This document shows positions 52,560-60,800 of a stretch of DNA of 64,000 nt, in pieces; positions within the stretch are counted from its first letter, which is position 1; each line of letters begins with the position of its first letter. A model generated the notes under the pieces. It was given only the letters and a program-made list of their open reading frames with translations, made no database searches and was not told where the DNA came from. The stretch is from NCBI GenBank assembly GCA_029260795.1, contig JAJDCO010000042.1:62001-126000 (forward strand). The letters are read 5' to 3'. This DNA is from Planctomycetota bacterium (GTDB lineage Bacteria > Planctomycetota > OFTM77). A program made the position numbers and the translations under genes.

Positions 52560-54032
52560 ATGATCCCTTCTCTCCTTGCTTCCCTGCTGACGGTCTTCGC
52601 AACCGCCGTCGCTTTCGCGGACGACACTCTGTTGCTCAAGGGCGCCTCCGGTCCGGGTCACGGCAAGCGGATCGTGATCGTCACTGGAGACGAGGAGTAT
52701 CGATCCGAAGAGTCGGGTCCGATGCTCGCCAAGATCCTCTCGCAGCGACACGGCTTCGAGTGCACGGTGATCTTCTCCTGGACCGACGACTTCATCGACC
52801 CGAACAATCAGAGCGGGCTGCGTGGACTCCAAGCCCTCGAGTCGGCCGACCTGATGATCGTCTTGACGCGGTTCCGGCAGCCCTCTGAAGAAGAAGCCGC
52901 GCACGTGACGCGGTTCCTGAACGCCGGCAAGCCCGTCATCGGACTCCGCACGGCCACGCACGCGTTCACGGGTCGAGCGAAGTTCGGAGACGGCGATTCG
53001 GCGATCGCCTTCGGCGACTTTGGAATGCGCGTCCTCGGCGAGCGTTGGGTCCGACATCACGGCGGGCACAAGCGTCAGGGATGCCGCGGAGTCCCGGAGA
53101 CCGCAAATGGCGATCACCCGATCCTACGTGGCGCGACCGACCTGTTCGCCCCGTCCGACGTCTATGGCGTCGAGCACCTGACCGAGGCGGATACGATCCT
53201 CCTGCGTGGCGCCGTCACCGAGTCGCTCGCTCCGGACTCCCCCATCCTCACAGGAAAGCTGAACGACCCGATGCAGCCGTTGGCCTGGCTCCATCGGTAT
53301 ACGGCGCCCGACGGCAAGACGACGGGCGAGTCGTTTTGTACGACCGCCGGCGCTTCGGTCGACTTCGTCTCCGAGGGACTTCGCCGCTTGGTCGTGAACG
53401 CTTGCTACCACCTCACCGGCCTCGACGTGCCTGCGAAAGCGAACGTCGACTTCGTCGATCCCTTCTACCCGAGCTTCTACGGATTCATCCAGAAGGAAGG
53501 TTGGTACGAGAAGGCCTCTCGGCGCCCCGAGGACCTCGCGCTCGGCAAGAGCCCCTTCAGCGAAGATCCTCCCGGCTCGCCGGACTGGCCGTTTCGAGCG
53601 ACGCCACCCGGAGTCCAACCAAGCGGCTCGGGAAAGGAAGCGGCGCGCGGCGACGCACCGTGGTCCCGCATGGATTACGGGCCCTTTCTGTCGACGCCCG
53701 TCGGCCGGGGCGAGGGCGTCCCTCCCGTGAACAAGGGTCTCGTCGTCGCGCTGCGCACGCCGGCTGGCAAGGAGAGTGGTCTCTCGGCCGTGTTCGATAC
53801 CGACCTCCTGTCCTGGCGCTGTGTTTGGGAGGGCGAGCTCGAGCTGCGGGGCATCGTGTTCGATGGTCCGCACGGTACGTTTCCGCGCATCGAGGGCGAG
53901 CCCTGTTTTCGAGCGCCGCTCCCCGCCGGTGTCCGGCCGGGGACCCAACAGGGAGTGCGCAACACCGACCCGCGAGACGAACCGGCCATGCAGATCGACG
54001 TCACGTGGTCGATTCGCGACGCGGAAGGATGA
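52560..54032 (+). CDS. exported ThuA-like (glutamine amidotransferase-fold) protein
   Basis: 490 residues from the ATG at 52560, with AGGAAGG upstream. Signal peptide at 1-18 (LLASLLTVFATAVAFA). The ThuA-like domain covers about 30-290: KRIVIVTGDEEYRSEES, ADLMIVLTRFRQPSEEE, KPVIGLRTATHAF, and later GHPI-type and PLAWLHRY segments. ThuA proteins have a class I glutamine amidotransferase fold and take part in trehalose/sugar metabolism; planctomycetes have many exported versions. The C-terminal 170 residues (FVDPFYPSFYGFIQKEGWYEK, LRTPAGKESGLSAVFDTDLL) are a planctomycete-type extension. It converges with the pupylation operon (63-base gap). Confidence 0.86.
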   Translation: MIPSLLASLLTVFATAVAFADDTLLLKGASGPGHGKRIVIVTGDEEYRSEESGPMLAKILSQRHGFECTVIFSWTDDFIDPNNQSGLRGLQALESADLMIVLTRFRQPSEEEAAHVTRFLNAGKPVIGLRTATHAFTGRAKFGDGDSAIAFGDFGMRVLGERWVRHHGGHKRQGCRGVPETANGDHPILRGATDLFAPSDVYGVEHLTEADTILLRGAVTESLAPDSPILTGKLNDPMQPLAWLHRYTAPDGKTTGESFCTTAGASVDFVSEGLRRLVVNACYHLTGLDVPAKANVDFVDPFYPSFYGFIQKEGWYEKASRRPEDLALGKSPFSEDPPGSPDWPFRATPPGVQPSGSGKEAARGDAPWSRMDYGPFLSTPVGRGEGVPPVNKGLVVALRTPAGKESGLSAVFDTDLLSWRCVWEGELELRGIVFDGPHGTFPRIEGEPCFRAPLPAGVRPGTQQGVRNTDPRDEPAMQIDVTWSIRDAEG

Positions 54033-54095
54033 AGGCTGGAGCACGCGGCCCATCTGACGATTCACGCGCTTCACGACAGCCAGTAGCTCAGTCGC

Positions 54096-55805
54096 TCAAA
54101 GCTGGTCCAGTTGCGGGGTGCTCTCCTCGTCTCGCCTCTCCCGCTCTGGCAGAGGCGAGACGCGGTCGCCTCTCGATCGACGCTCCCCGTGGAGCTGCTC
54201 GAGCATGGCTTGCAACCTCTCTGAACTGGGCCGACCGGACAGCTCATCCCCCTCGCTAAAGTCTGCCCACTCGGCCGTGGTCGTGAACGGGTCGCTCAAG
54301 TCCAGGATCTGGCTTCTGCTGAAGTCGTGGATGCGATGCCAGGTGCAGTAGCGCCCCTTCGGCTCCTCACTCAAGGCGGCGATGGTCTGGCCGCGAAGCT
54401 GAGCCCGACTGCCTTCGGGAGGATGATGCATCGCGGTGTCGATCGCCTCGACGCCCGCAACGTGATGGGCGAGCGCACCCGCTCGGTCGAGCCGGGCGAA
54501 GACACCCTCCGGCAGCTCCGAGAACCGCACGTCCAGCTCTTGCAGCTCGGCACGAATGGCCGGGAACCGCTCCAAAGCGTCTCGCCTCAACTCACGCTCT
54601 TCCAGCGTCGCATCGAGCTCGCGGCCCTCTTCCTCGTTCAGCTGAGCCCTAGCCTTCCGAGGCGAGAGGCCTTGCCGAGGCGAACGATCCTCCCCGCTCC
54701 GCGGACAGTAGAGGATCTCGCATGCGCGGCTCAACGCGTCGACGTCGGCCCATTCCAGCCCGTGCGTCGCCAGGCGCTTCCCGTAGAGGAGATGCTTGGT
54801 GGACCAGTCGAGTCGCCCCGCCCCCCGCGACGTCGGGTCGGCGAGGCGATCGAGCGTGCTGCGCCAAAGCTGGCAGGCCTCCATCGCCCAAGGGGGCAGG
54901 CGTGAATCCTCCAGGTGCGCTTCCACCTTTTGGAGGAGGCGCTGTTGGATCTCGATCGCTGATCGACACACCCGGCCCGACCCGACTCCCACGCGGACCG
55001 TGAGGGTCGGGTCTTGGCTGAAGAGGTGGAGTGATTCCAAGGCATCGTGAGGCTGCAGTCCTCGAGACACGGAGACACCCATCTCGATGAGCGTGAGCAG
55101 CAGCGAGGTGGTCGCGGCTCGAAGCCACAAGGCCGTCTCCGAGCACAGGCTCTCGCCACAGATCAAGTGCAGACGACGATACCCACCGGCACAGAGCGGC
55201 TCGTTCTTGGTGTGGAAGATGCCCCGTCCGTCGGTCGAGTGCGAGGACACCTCGTACTCGAGATGGGGCACGCGGGGCGAAAGAAGAAAGGTCAGCCCTG
55301 GGGAGCGGCTGTCGAACCCACCGGCGCCGGTGAAGATCTGCCGCGAGATCAGGTGCGGCATCAGCTCTGTGGACAGGCGTCGCGGTTCCACACGGTGAAG
55401 ATACGACTCGTGGCAGCCCCAAGTGGCGCCGCTCGCGTAGTCGACGTTGTGCTTGCCGAGGAACAGCGAGATGCTCTGCTCGGCTGCGAGCTCCTCCACG
55501 CACGTCCCCAGCAGGCGCTCTCCGGCGAGAGCGTATCGAACCAGATCCTGCGGAGAACGGCACTCCGGCGTGCACAGCTCGGGATGGGAGCCCGCATCGA
55601 CGTAGAAGCAGCCCCCGTTGGAGAGGTACCAACGGGGGCCATCGCTGCCGGGCAAGCCCGACACCTTCTCTCGCACCCGTCGCACCAGCGCCCGCAGCAG
55701 CGCCTCGTGTCCGGATCGTCGTCGCGGGCTCCGTGGAAGCGCACTCGGCACTGCGAATGCCAGCTCGACCTCGAGCCCCATCAGAGAAGGCGTGACCTCG
55801 TTCAC
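54096..55805 (-). CDS. pafA: PafA-like Pup ligase (PafA/Dop family)
   Basis: 569 residues from a GTG at 55805 that overlaps the pup stop by 4 bases. The family's glutamine-synthetase-like fold is visible: nucleotide-site Glu in MGLEVELAF, nucleophile Asp and HPE in FYVDAGSHPELC, GATWGCHESYL, HTKNEPLC, and a C-terminal SRAQLRGQTI..WHRIHDF..LDLSDPF. The SHPE pattern and the RAxLRG-to-DPF end look more like PafA than Dop, so ligase is preferred. It would join the C-terminal Glu of Pup to target lysines using ATP. An insertion of about 80 residues (near 380-460) and a charged C-terminal tail of about 45 make it longer than the usual 450-480. Last gene of the operon. Confidence 0.82.
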   Translation of the reverse strand: MNEVTPSLMGLEVELAFAVPSALPRSPRRRSGHEALLRALVRRVREKVSGLPGSDGPRWYLSNGGCFYVDAGSHPELCTPECRSPQDLVRYALAGERLLGTCVEELAAEQSISLFLGKHNVDYASGATWGCHESYLHRVEPRRLSTELMPHLISRQIFTGAGGFDSRSPGLTFLLSPRVPHLEYEVSSHSTDGRGIFHTKNEPLCAGGYRRLHLICGESLCSETALWLRAATTSLLLTLIEMGVSVSRGLQPHDALESLHLFSQDPTLTVRVGVGSGRVCRSAIEIQQRLLQKVEAHLEDSRLPPWAMEACQLWRSTLDRLADPTSRGAGRLDWSTKHLLYGKRLATHGLEWADVDALSRACEILYCPRSGEDRSPRQGLSPRKARAQLNEEEGRELDATLEERELRRDALERFPAIRAELQELDVRFSELPEGVFARLDRAGALAHHVAGVEAIDTAMHHPPEGSRAQLRGQTIAALSEEPKGRYCTWHRIHDFSRSQILDLSDPFTTTAEWADFSEGDELSGRPSSERLQAMLEQLHGERRSRGDRVSPLPERERRDEESTPQLDQL

Positions 55806-56005
55806 TGTCCGCCTTCCTGTCGACTCTGCTGAAGGAAGGCCTCGCTGTCGCCGGACAGGGATCGATCGCAGATCTCATCGCCGATCTCGAGAAGATCATG
55901 GCACTGGGCGAGCAGCTTTTGGCTCTCTGTCGGTGGACGCCGTTCCTGAGTCGCGGGTGTGGACTCGCTCGGATCGGCCGGACGTCGTCGCTCGCGTGAA
56001 CTCAT
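55802..56005 (-). CDS. pup: Pup-like protein modifier ending in GGQ
   Basis: 67 residues, the size of Pup. The N-terminal half is polar and disordered (Arg, Pro, Ser), followed by a helix (about 28-50, LLAQCHDLLEIGDEICD) that in Pup pairs with the coiled coil of the ATPase, and a C-terminus SEAFLQQSRQEGGQ close to the actinobacterial pattern EDFVRAYVQKGGQ. The final Gln implies deamidation to Glu by Dop before ligation. The gene overlaps both the Dop-like gene before it and the PafA-like gene after it by 4 bases. The UBact family of other Gram-negative phyla is the alternative, but the GGQ end and helix favour Pup. Confidence 0.86.
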   Translation of the reverse strand: MSSRERRRPADPSESTPATQERRPPTESQKLLAQCHDLLEIGDEICDRSLSGDSEAFLQQSRQEGGQ

Positions 56006-57651
56006 CGCATCATCTCCTGATCCGGTGTGTCATTCGGGACGAGCGCGGCTCGCCCTGTCCTGTACGTCGCGTTTCGCATGACGGGTTGAGCATCGAGTCG
56101 AGCCAACACGTCTTCCCAGCTCAGGCCGGCGGCCAACACGCTGCTCAGCTCGGCCTCGGTTCCACGGCTCGGATCCGACAGCAGCAAACAGAGCGGATCG
56201 GCGTGATCGGGCGATTGGAGCTCGAGACGGTGCCAGTCGATCGACACGACACGATCGAGCCCTGCGATATCCAGCAGCCGTGAGCGCGCCCAAGCGCGGG
56301 TGTCGGACGGGGCCGAGACCTCACGACGACGCACATCGCCCTCGGTCACGAGCCGCTCGACGAGACCGGCACGCTCACAAGTCCAATAGAGCCCCTCTTC
56401 GGGATCGAGGCTGGAGTAGAGGTGATCGAGGTGCTTCAGCTTGGGATCCTGCCAATCGAGCCCGTGGCGGCGGCGCGTGCGCTCGAGCAGGGAGCGCTTC
56501 AGCACCCAGTCGAGCCGACTGGCCAGTGCAGGCCAGTCACGAGCCGCGAGCTGCTCCAAGGTGTCGTTCCAGATCGACAAGATCTCCGGCGCTCTGGGGA
56601 CGAAGTCGACGACCTCCCCTCGCTCGACGAAGCGCCGGGCACGCTCTTGAAAGCGACGCTGGAGATCGATGGCCGTGACGCGCTCGCCGGAGATCAGACG
56701 GGCGGTCGCCGTGAGCGTGACGTCCCGGCTCCAGCGATGAACCGCGTCGACCGGATCCTCGAGCGCAAGCGCCGGATCCACGTCCTCCGCCTCGAGCATC
56801 GCGGTCACGATCTGAGTCGGTCCGACCTTGAGCAGCGAGGCGACGTGGCACAGCCCATTGTCGAAGTTGATCAAATGAAGTCGGGCCAGCTTCAGAGAGT
56901 CGGCCAGCGCCTCGTCTCGTGCATTGACCAACGGTCGCGCAAAAGTGGTCTGTGATCCGACCAACCTCTCGAAGAAGTCCGCTCGCTGTGAAATCTGGAA
57001 GTCGACGCGCGGCTGCCGGTTCTCGGAGCCGACCTTCCCAGCGCCCGTCATCACGATCGAGCTGGCCAGGTACGAGCCGAGCACGAGAAGGTGATGCAGC
57101 CTGCGATGGAACAGGTTGATCCAGGCGCGCCGCGTCAGCAGGAACGAGTAGTGGCTTCCATAGCTGTGTCCGAGGCCGTCGGTGTTGTTCGCGAGCAGGA
57201 GGATTCTCTGTCCTGCTGCGAGCTTCTCGTTCGCACGCGTCAAAGCACCTTGGGCGACGCGCACCATCGCGTGCCAGGCCGCGACGTGATCGAAAGCACA
57301 CCGCGTCTCGGGCAAGGCCAGCTCGAGATGATCGAGATCGATGTAGGCGCACCCCCCGTTCGCGGGCAGGAACTTCCGGCCCCAGTCTTGCTCGTCTTCG
57401 AGATTACCAGCGCCGGCGTCCCGATCGCTGAACCAGGTGGAGCGAGACGACGACCATCGGTCCGTGGTCGCGTGCCATCGAGGCTGTGGCTCGGCGAGCG
57501 GTGCGCGATGAGGAATGCCATCGATCTCGCGCAGCAAGGCGCGGGAGGCTCGGCGTCCGGTCCCTCGTGCGTCGGAGCGCATCGGTGCGCCCAGCAGAGC
57601 GTTACCGAGCTCGATGTCGGCACCGTGGATCTTGGCGACCCGATCGTTCAT
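56002..57651 (-). CDS. dop: Dop-like Pup deamidase/depupylase (PafA/Dop family)
   Basis: 549 residues from the ATG at 57651, overlapping the ATPase stop by 4 bases. Family motifs: Glu in HGADIELGN near the start, NGGCAYIDLDHLE, NNTDGLGHSYGSHYSFLL, ISQRADFFE, PLVNARDE, LKVGPTQIV, and SRLDWVLKRSLL. GLYWTCERAGLVERLVTEGDV and DTRAWARSRLL resemble Dop (GLY..LV.RG..KRLVTE, DTRA). Dop converts Pup-Gln to Pup-Glu and removes Pup from substrates. The HPE of the active-site strand reads HLE here while the nucleophile Asp is kept, so activity may differ. Which of the two paralogues is ligase and which depupylase is an inference from these motifs. Confidence 0.8.
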   Translation of the reverse strand: MNDRVAKIHGADIELGNALLGAPMRSDARGTGRRASRALLREIDGIPHRAPLAEPQPRWHATTDRWSSSRSTWFSDRDAGAGNLEDEQDWGRKFLPANGGCAYIDLDHLELALPETRCAFDHVAAWHAMVRVAQGALTRANEKLAAGQRILLLANNTDGLGHSYGSHYSFLLTRRAWINLFHRRLHHLLVLGSYLASSIVMTGAGKVGSENRQPRVDFQISQRADFFERLVGSQTTFARPLVNARDEALADSLKLARLHLINFDNGLCHVASLLKVGPTQIVTAMLEAEDVDPALALEDPVDAVHRWSRDVTLTATARLISGERVTAIDLQRRFQERARRFVERGEVVDFVPRAPEILSIWNDTLEQLAARDWPALASRLDWVLKRSLLERTRRRHGLDWQDPKLKHLDHLYSSLDPEEGLYWTCERAGLVERLVTEGDVRRREVSAPSDTRAWARSRLLDIAGLDRVVSIDWHRLELQSPDHADPLCLLLSDPSRGTEAELSSVLAAGLSWEDVLARLDAQPVMRNATYRTGRAALVPNDTPDQEMMR

Positions 57652-59375
57652 CGCTCAGCTCCCGATGCCGACAGCTCCTTCTGCTCCACTTCACCGAACG
57701 AGAGATGACGAAGGAATCGGTGGCGCCGCGCCTGGGAGGGAGAGGACACGGGGTCGAGCTTGACGATGTCGACATCGGATCGCAGATCGACCACGTGGCT
57801 TCGAACGTTGCGGAGATCGAGCCAGCGCACGACCTCGCGGCGCTCCGATTCCAGAGCTCCCAGCACGTCGTGCAGAAGGATGCCGGGTTCCCCTTCGCCG
57901 CGAACCTCTCGCAGGCAGGCTCGCTCGATCGCGACCCGCCCCATCTTCTCCAGCATCGCCCCGCTGAGGAGGTCGGGGAGGCGAATCGCTCGCGTCGTGC
58001 CGTCGCGGTAGGTCAGGAGAAAGAGATCCGACTCCGCGTCCGAACGAAAGACCTGCGAGACCGTGGCCTGAATCAGATCGAGGCGCCTCCGCGAGGGGTC
58101 GCTCTCACCCGCATAGGGAAGATCGGAGCGGAGCGTCTTGCCCAGAATGTCCTCGGCGGCCTCGCGATTCGGACGTGGCACCGACAGGATGAGATCACCG
58201 AGTCGGCCCGGCCGAGTGAGGGCTGGATCGAGGACATCGGCTCGATTGGTCGCCGCCACGACCAGGATGTTCCCCCGATCGGTCAACCCGTCCAGCTCGG
58301 CCGACAAGGCGAGCATCACGCGCTGATCGACGTGATGGCTCGCCTCCGATCGCCGGGTGCCGATCGAGTCGATCTCGTCGAAAAACATCACGACCGGGAC
58401 GTCGGGCTCCTTCTTGCTGGCGTGTCGGGCGGCCGAGAACGCCTCGCGGATCCGCTGCTCGCTCTGCCCGAACCACATGCTGTGAAGCTGTCCGGGCTGA
58501 ATCGCCATGAATCGGGAGCGCCCCGACCGACTGCGCTGCGCCACCTCGTGTGCCAGTGCCCGCGCCAGCAGCGTCTTGCCGCCTCCCGGAGGACCGACGA
58601 GCAACACCGAGCGCGCGGGCTTCAGTCCATAGCGCGCCACGATCTCGGGATGCTCGAAGCGCATGCGGATCGGACGCGTCAGCTGATCGATCTGAGCCGC
58701 GAGCCCACCGACGTCTTCGAAGCTCTGCTCGGGCGTGTGCTCCAAGAAGAGGGCGCTCTCCTCCTCCCCACCCGCACGGGCGAAGGCGAGCCAGTCCGCA
58801 CGGCTGAAGAGCACCTTCTCGCCAGCGCGCAGCACGGTCTCGCGAAGCTCGCCTCCGAGATCGACGACCAGCTCTTCGTCGCGCGAGCGAATGATCGCTC
58901 GACCGCCGGGTCGCGCGCTCTCGAACGTCGCCACCTCGCCACAATCCGAATGGGGCGCCGTCGCCATCACCCGATTGAGGTCGCTGTTCAGGAAGACGCT
59001 CCCACCCATGGACAGATTCTCGACGTCCTCACCCATCGACACGACACGCAGAGTGCCCGCCTGTCGCACCAGAACCCGGTCCGGCTGGGCACCCAGCGCG
59101 CCCAGGTAGATGGCGGGAAACCAGGGCGGCTGCCCGAGCTGCTCGACGAGCTCGCGGAGCCGATCGTGATTGGCGCGCAGCCCTGCCAGGGCACCATGCA
59201 GGCGTGCGTTCTCCTCGATCAGGAGGCGGTCGATGTCCTCGCCCGGTTGATCGGGGAATCCCGCCCGCAGGCGAGCGAGGAGTGCGGCCTTCTGGTCGCT
59301 GTCATCGTTTCGGGCCATGAGGCGCCGAAGCATCATGTTCAGTCGATTCCGGGAGCTTCCATTCTGAGTGCTCAT
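57648..59375 (-). CDS. arc: ARC/Mpa-type proteasomal AAA+ unfoldase
   Basis: 575 residues from the ATG at 59375, which overlaps the JAMM gene stop by 4 bases (ATGA). Order: N-terminal coiled coil (about 45-80) where Mpa binds Pup; OB-type domains (about 85-210); AAA+ module with Walker A GPPGGGKT (261-268), pore loop MWFG (about 300-303), Walker B FFDEID (331-336), sensor AATNRADVLDPAL and the second region of homology RPGRLGD. The hexamer would thread pupylated proteins. The C-terminus ends SASGAER, without the hydrophobic-Tyr-X end that opens the 20S gate in Mpa and PAN. No 20S subunit gene is adjacent. Confidence 0.92.
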   Translation of the reverse strand: MSTQNGSSRNRLNMMLRRLMARNDDSDQKAALLARLRAGFPDQPGEDIDRLLIEENARLHGALAGLRANHDRLRELVEQLGQPPWFPAIYLGALGAQPDRVLVRQAGTLRVVSMGEDVENLSMGGSVFLNSDLNRVMATAPHSDCGEVATFESARPGGRAIIRSRDEELVVDLGGELRETVLRAGEKVLFSRADWLAFARAGGEEESALFLEHTPEQSFEDVGGLAAQIDQLTRPIRMRFEHPEIVARYGLKPARSVLLVGPPGGGKTLLARALAHEVAQRSRSGRSRFMAIQPGQLHSMWFGQSEQRIREAFSAARHASKKEPDVPVVMFFDEIDSIGTRRSEASHHVDQRVMLALSAELDGLTDRGNILVVAATNRADVLDPALTRPGRLGDLILSVPRPNREAAEDILGKTLRSDLPYAGESDPSRRRLDLIQATVSQVFRSDAESDLFLLTYRDGTTRAIRLPDLLSGAMLEKMGRVAIERACLREVRGEGEPGILLHDVLGALESERREVVRWLDLRNVRSHVVDLRSDVDIVKLDPVSSPSQARRHRFLRHLSFGEVEQKELSASGAER

Positions 59376-60451
59376 CTTGGGATCTCTCGCTGCCGGGAGC
59401 CGGAGCTTGTAGGCGCCGACTCGTTTCTCAGGAGTTGAAAGCCACGCTGACGGAGCCCCTCTCGACACCAACCGAACAACGCCGGCTCGAAGGCGAAGGA
59501 CTCTCCGACGACGCGGTCGACGAGTACGAGGGCGAGCGAGTGGGCCCGTGAGAACACGCTCGCCTGAAAGATGCGGTCGGCTTCACTGAGGAACGGGCGC
59601 GTGAGGGAGCACGCCGAACGACGCTCGAGTGGACATGCGTGGCACCAAGCGTGAGCCGGGTGTGAGTGCCACCAGCCGACCATGATCTCGTCCGGCCGGC
59701 GGCGCAGAGCCATCGTGTCCTCGATCTCCGACCAGGTCTCGGGCGTGAAGGTGAGGCGCGTCGACTCGGCGATGGCTTGACGAGCCGGGATCTGGCAAGT
59801 GACCTCCAAGAAGAGCTCTGCCTGCGCCGGATCCCGGAGCAACCGGCCCAGGAGCACACCGCCCGTCTCCACCTCGCCGGCAGCGTCCGCTTGCTCACGC
59901 GCCTCGCGGATCACGTCTTCGGGAATGAAGACCGGTATCTCGCCCTCGAGCTCTTGCGTCGGCGATCGGGTTCGGAGCCGAAGGTCATCCAGGCTCGCCT
60001 CGCCGACCGGCATCGGACACGGCATCTCCCGCACACCCGACGACTCCAACAGCACCGGTGGCGCCGGGTAGGCGTTCACGACGTAGCGGACGGCTTGCTC
60101 GGGCACTGACTGCCGCTTTCCGTCCGCCTGCTGCGCCAAGACGGCATAGACTCGATCGGCGAAGTCGACCGGGCGGAGCTCCTCGACCCAATCGGGCTCA
60201 GTACGATCAAGGCGGACGATGGCGAGCCGGATGGCGGCGAGGCGGGGTCGACCCAGCTCGTCACTGAAGATGGGATCGAGTCGCGCTCGAAGCGGAACAC
60301 CCGACTCGTCGAGCCGTCCCCTTCGAAGTGCTTGCAGAGCCGCCCATTCGGCCACGGGTCGGAAGTGGTCCTTCTCGAGTGAGGTCTGCGAGAGCGCGCG
60401 ACCGGCCTCAAAGAGCTCGAGCACGAATCGAAAGTCTGCTTCGATCAGCAT
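59372..60451 (-). CDS. JAMM/MPN+ (Rpn11-like) isopeptidase with novel N-terminal domain and Cys insertion
   Basis: 359 residues from the ATG at 60451, chosen for AGGAGGGG seven bases upstream. Residues 1 to about 165 match no family I know. The JAMM domain (about 170-335) has Glu195 (VETGGVLLG), His262 and His264 (WWHSHP), Ser289 and Asp292 (FLSEAD), all needed for the zinc site. The usual spacing of about 10 residues between the second His and Asp is 27 here, because of an insert with Cys270, Cys273 and Cys281 (WCHACPLERRSAC), which could hold a second metal. It would process the Ubl C-terminus and/or remove Ubl from substrates. The ATGA overlap with the unfoldase recalls Rpn11 beside the Rpt ring. 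Confidence 0.88.
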   Translation of the reverse strand: MLIEADFRFVLELFEAGRALSQTSLEKDHFRPVAEWAALQALRRGRLDESGVPLRARLDPIFSDELGRPRLAAIRLAIVRLDRTEPDWVEELRPVDFADRVYAVLAQQADGKRQSVPEQAVRYVVNAYPAPPVLLESSGVREMPCPMPVGEASLDDLRLRTRSPTQELEGEIPVFIPEDVIREAREQADAAGEVETGGVLLGRLLRDPAQAELFLEVTCQIPARQAIAESTRLTFTPETWSEIEDTMALRRRPDEIMVGWWHSHPAHAWCHACPLERRSACSLTRPFLSEADRIFQASVFSRAHSLALVLVDRVVGESFAFEPALFGWCREGLRQRGFQLLRNESAPTSSGSRQREIPR

Positions 60452-60512
60452 GAGACGACCCCTCCTGGACCCGTCGACAGTGAAAGAGACGAGCTCGCAG
60501 CCCATCCGATGA

Positions 60513-60800
60513 TCACGAGAGTGCCGAACGCCGGCCGCCGGCATCGATGTTGGCGTGCAGTGTGATCGTCTCCTCCTGATCGAGCTCGTCGCCGATTCGC
60601 GCGGAGCCGAAGAGGTGCTTTCCGTCCCGATCGCGGCGGGCTGCATAGGTGATCGGTCGACCGTCCGGCCCAGCCGTGGGCAGGTGCATCGCTTGGACGA
60701 GATCGTCGATCAAGGTCGAGACCGATCGCGCGGACTGGGACTCGATGCGAACGTTCTTCTGTCGCGAGACGTCATGTGCCTGAAGCGTGGTGACCGTCAT
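60513..60800 (-). CDS. ubiquitin-like (YukD-type beta-grasp) protein with masked Gly-Gly
   Basis: 95 residues from the ATG at 60800, with AGGAGG five bases upstream. Alternating strands and a helix (VRIESQSARSVSTLIDDLVQAM) fit a beta-grasp fold, and the end ITLHANIDAGG followed by RRSALS matches the C-terminal strand and Gly-Gly (88-89) of bacterial Ubls found beside E1, E2 and JAMM genes. Six residues follow the Gly-Gly and must be removed before E1 activation, presumably by the JAMM enzyme encoded next. It overlaps the previous gene by 29 bases. The assignment depends on context as well as on the tail. Confidence 0.76.
   Translation of the reverse strand: MTVTTLQAHDVSRQKNVRIESQSARSVSTLIDDLVQAMHLPTAGPDGRPITYAARRDRDGKHLFGSARIGDELDQEETITLHANIDAGGRRSALS

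Noticed and set aside
55802..56005. Assignment of the small modifier to the UBact family
   Set aside because: The GGQ end and the helix followed by SEAFLQQSRQE resemble Pup more closely; UBact proteins usually have a different C-terminal pattern. Not fully excluded.
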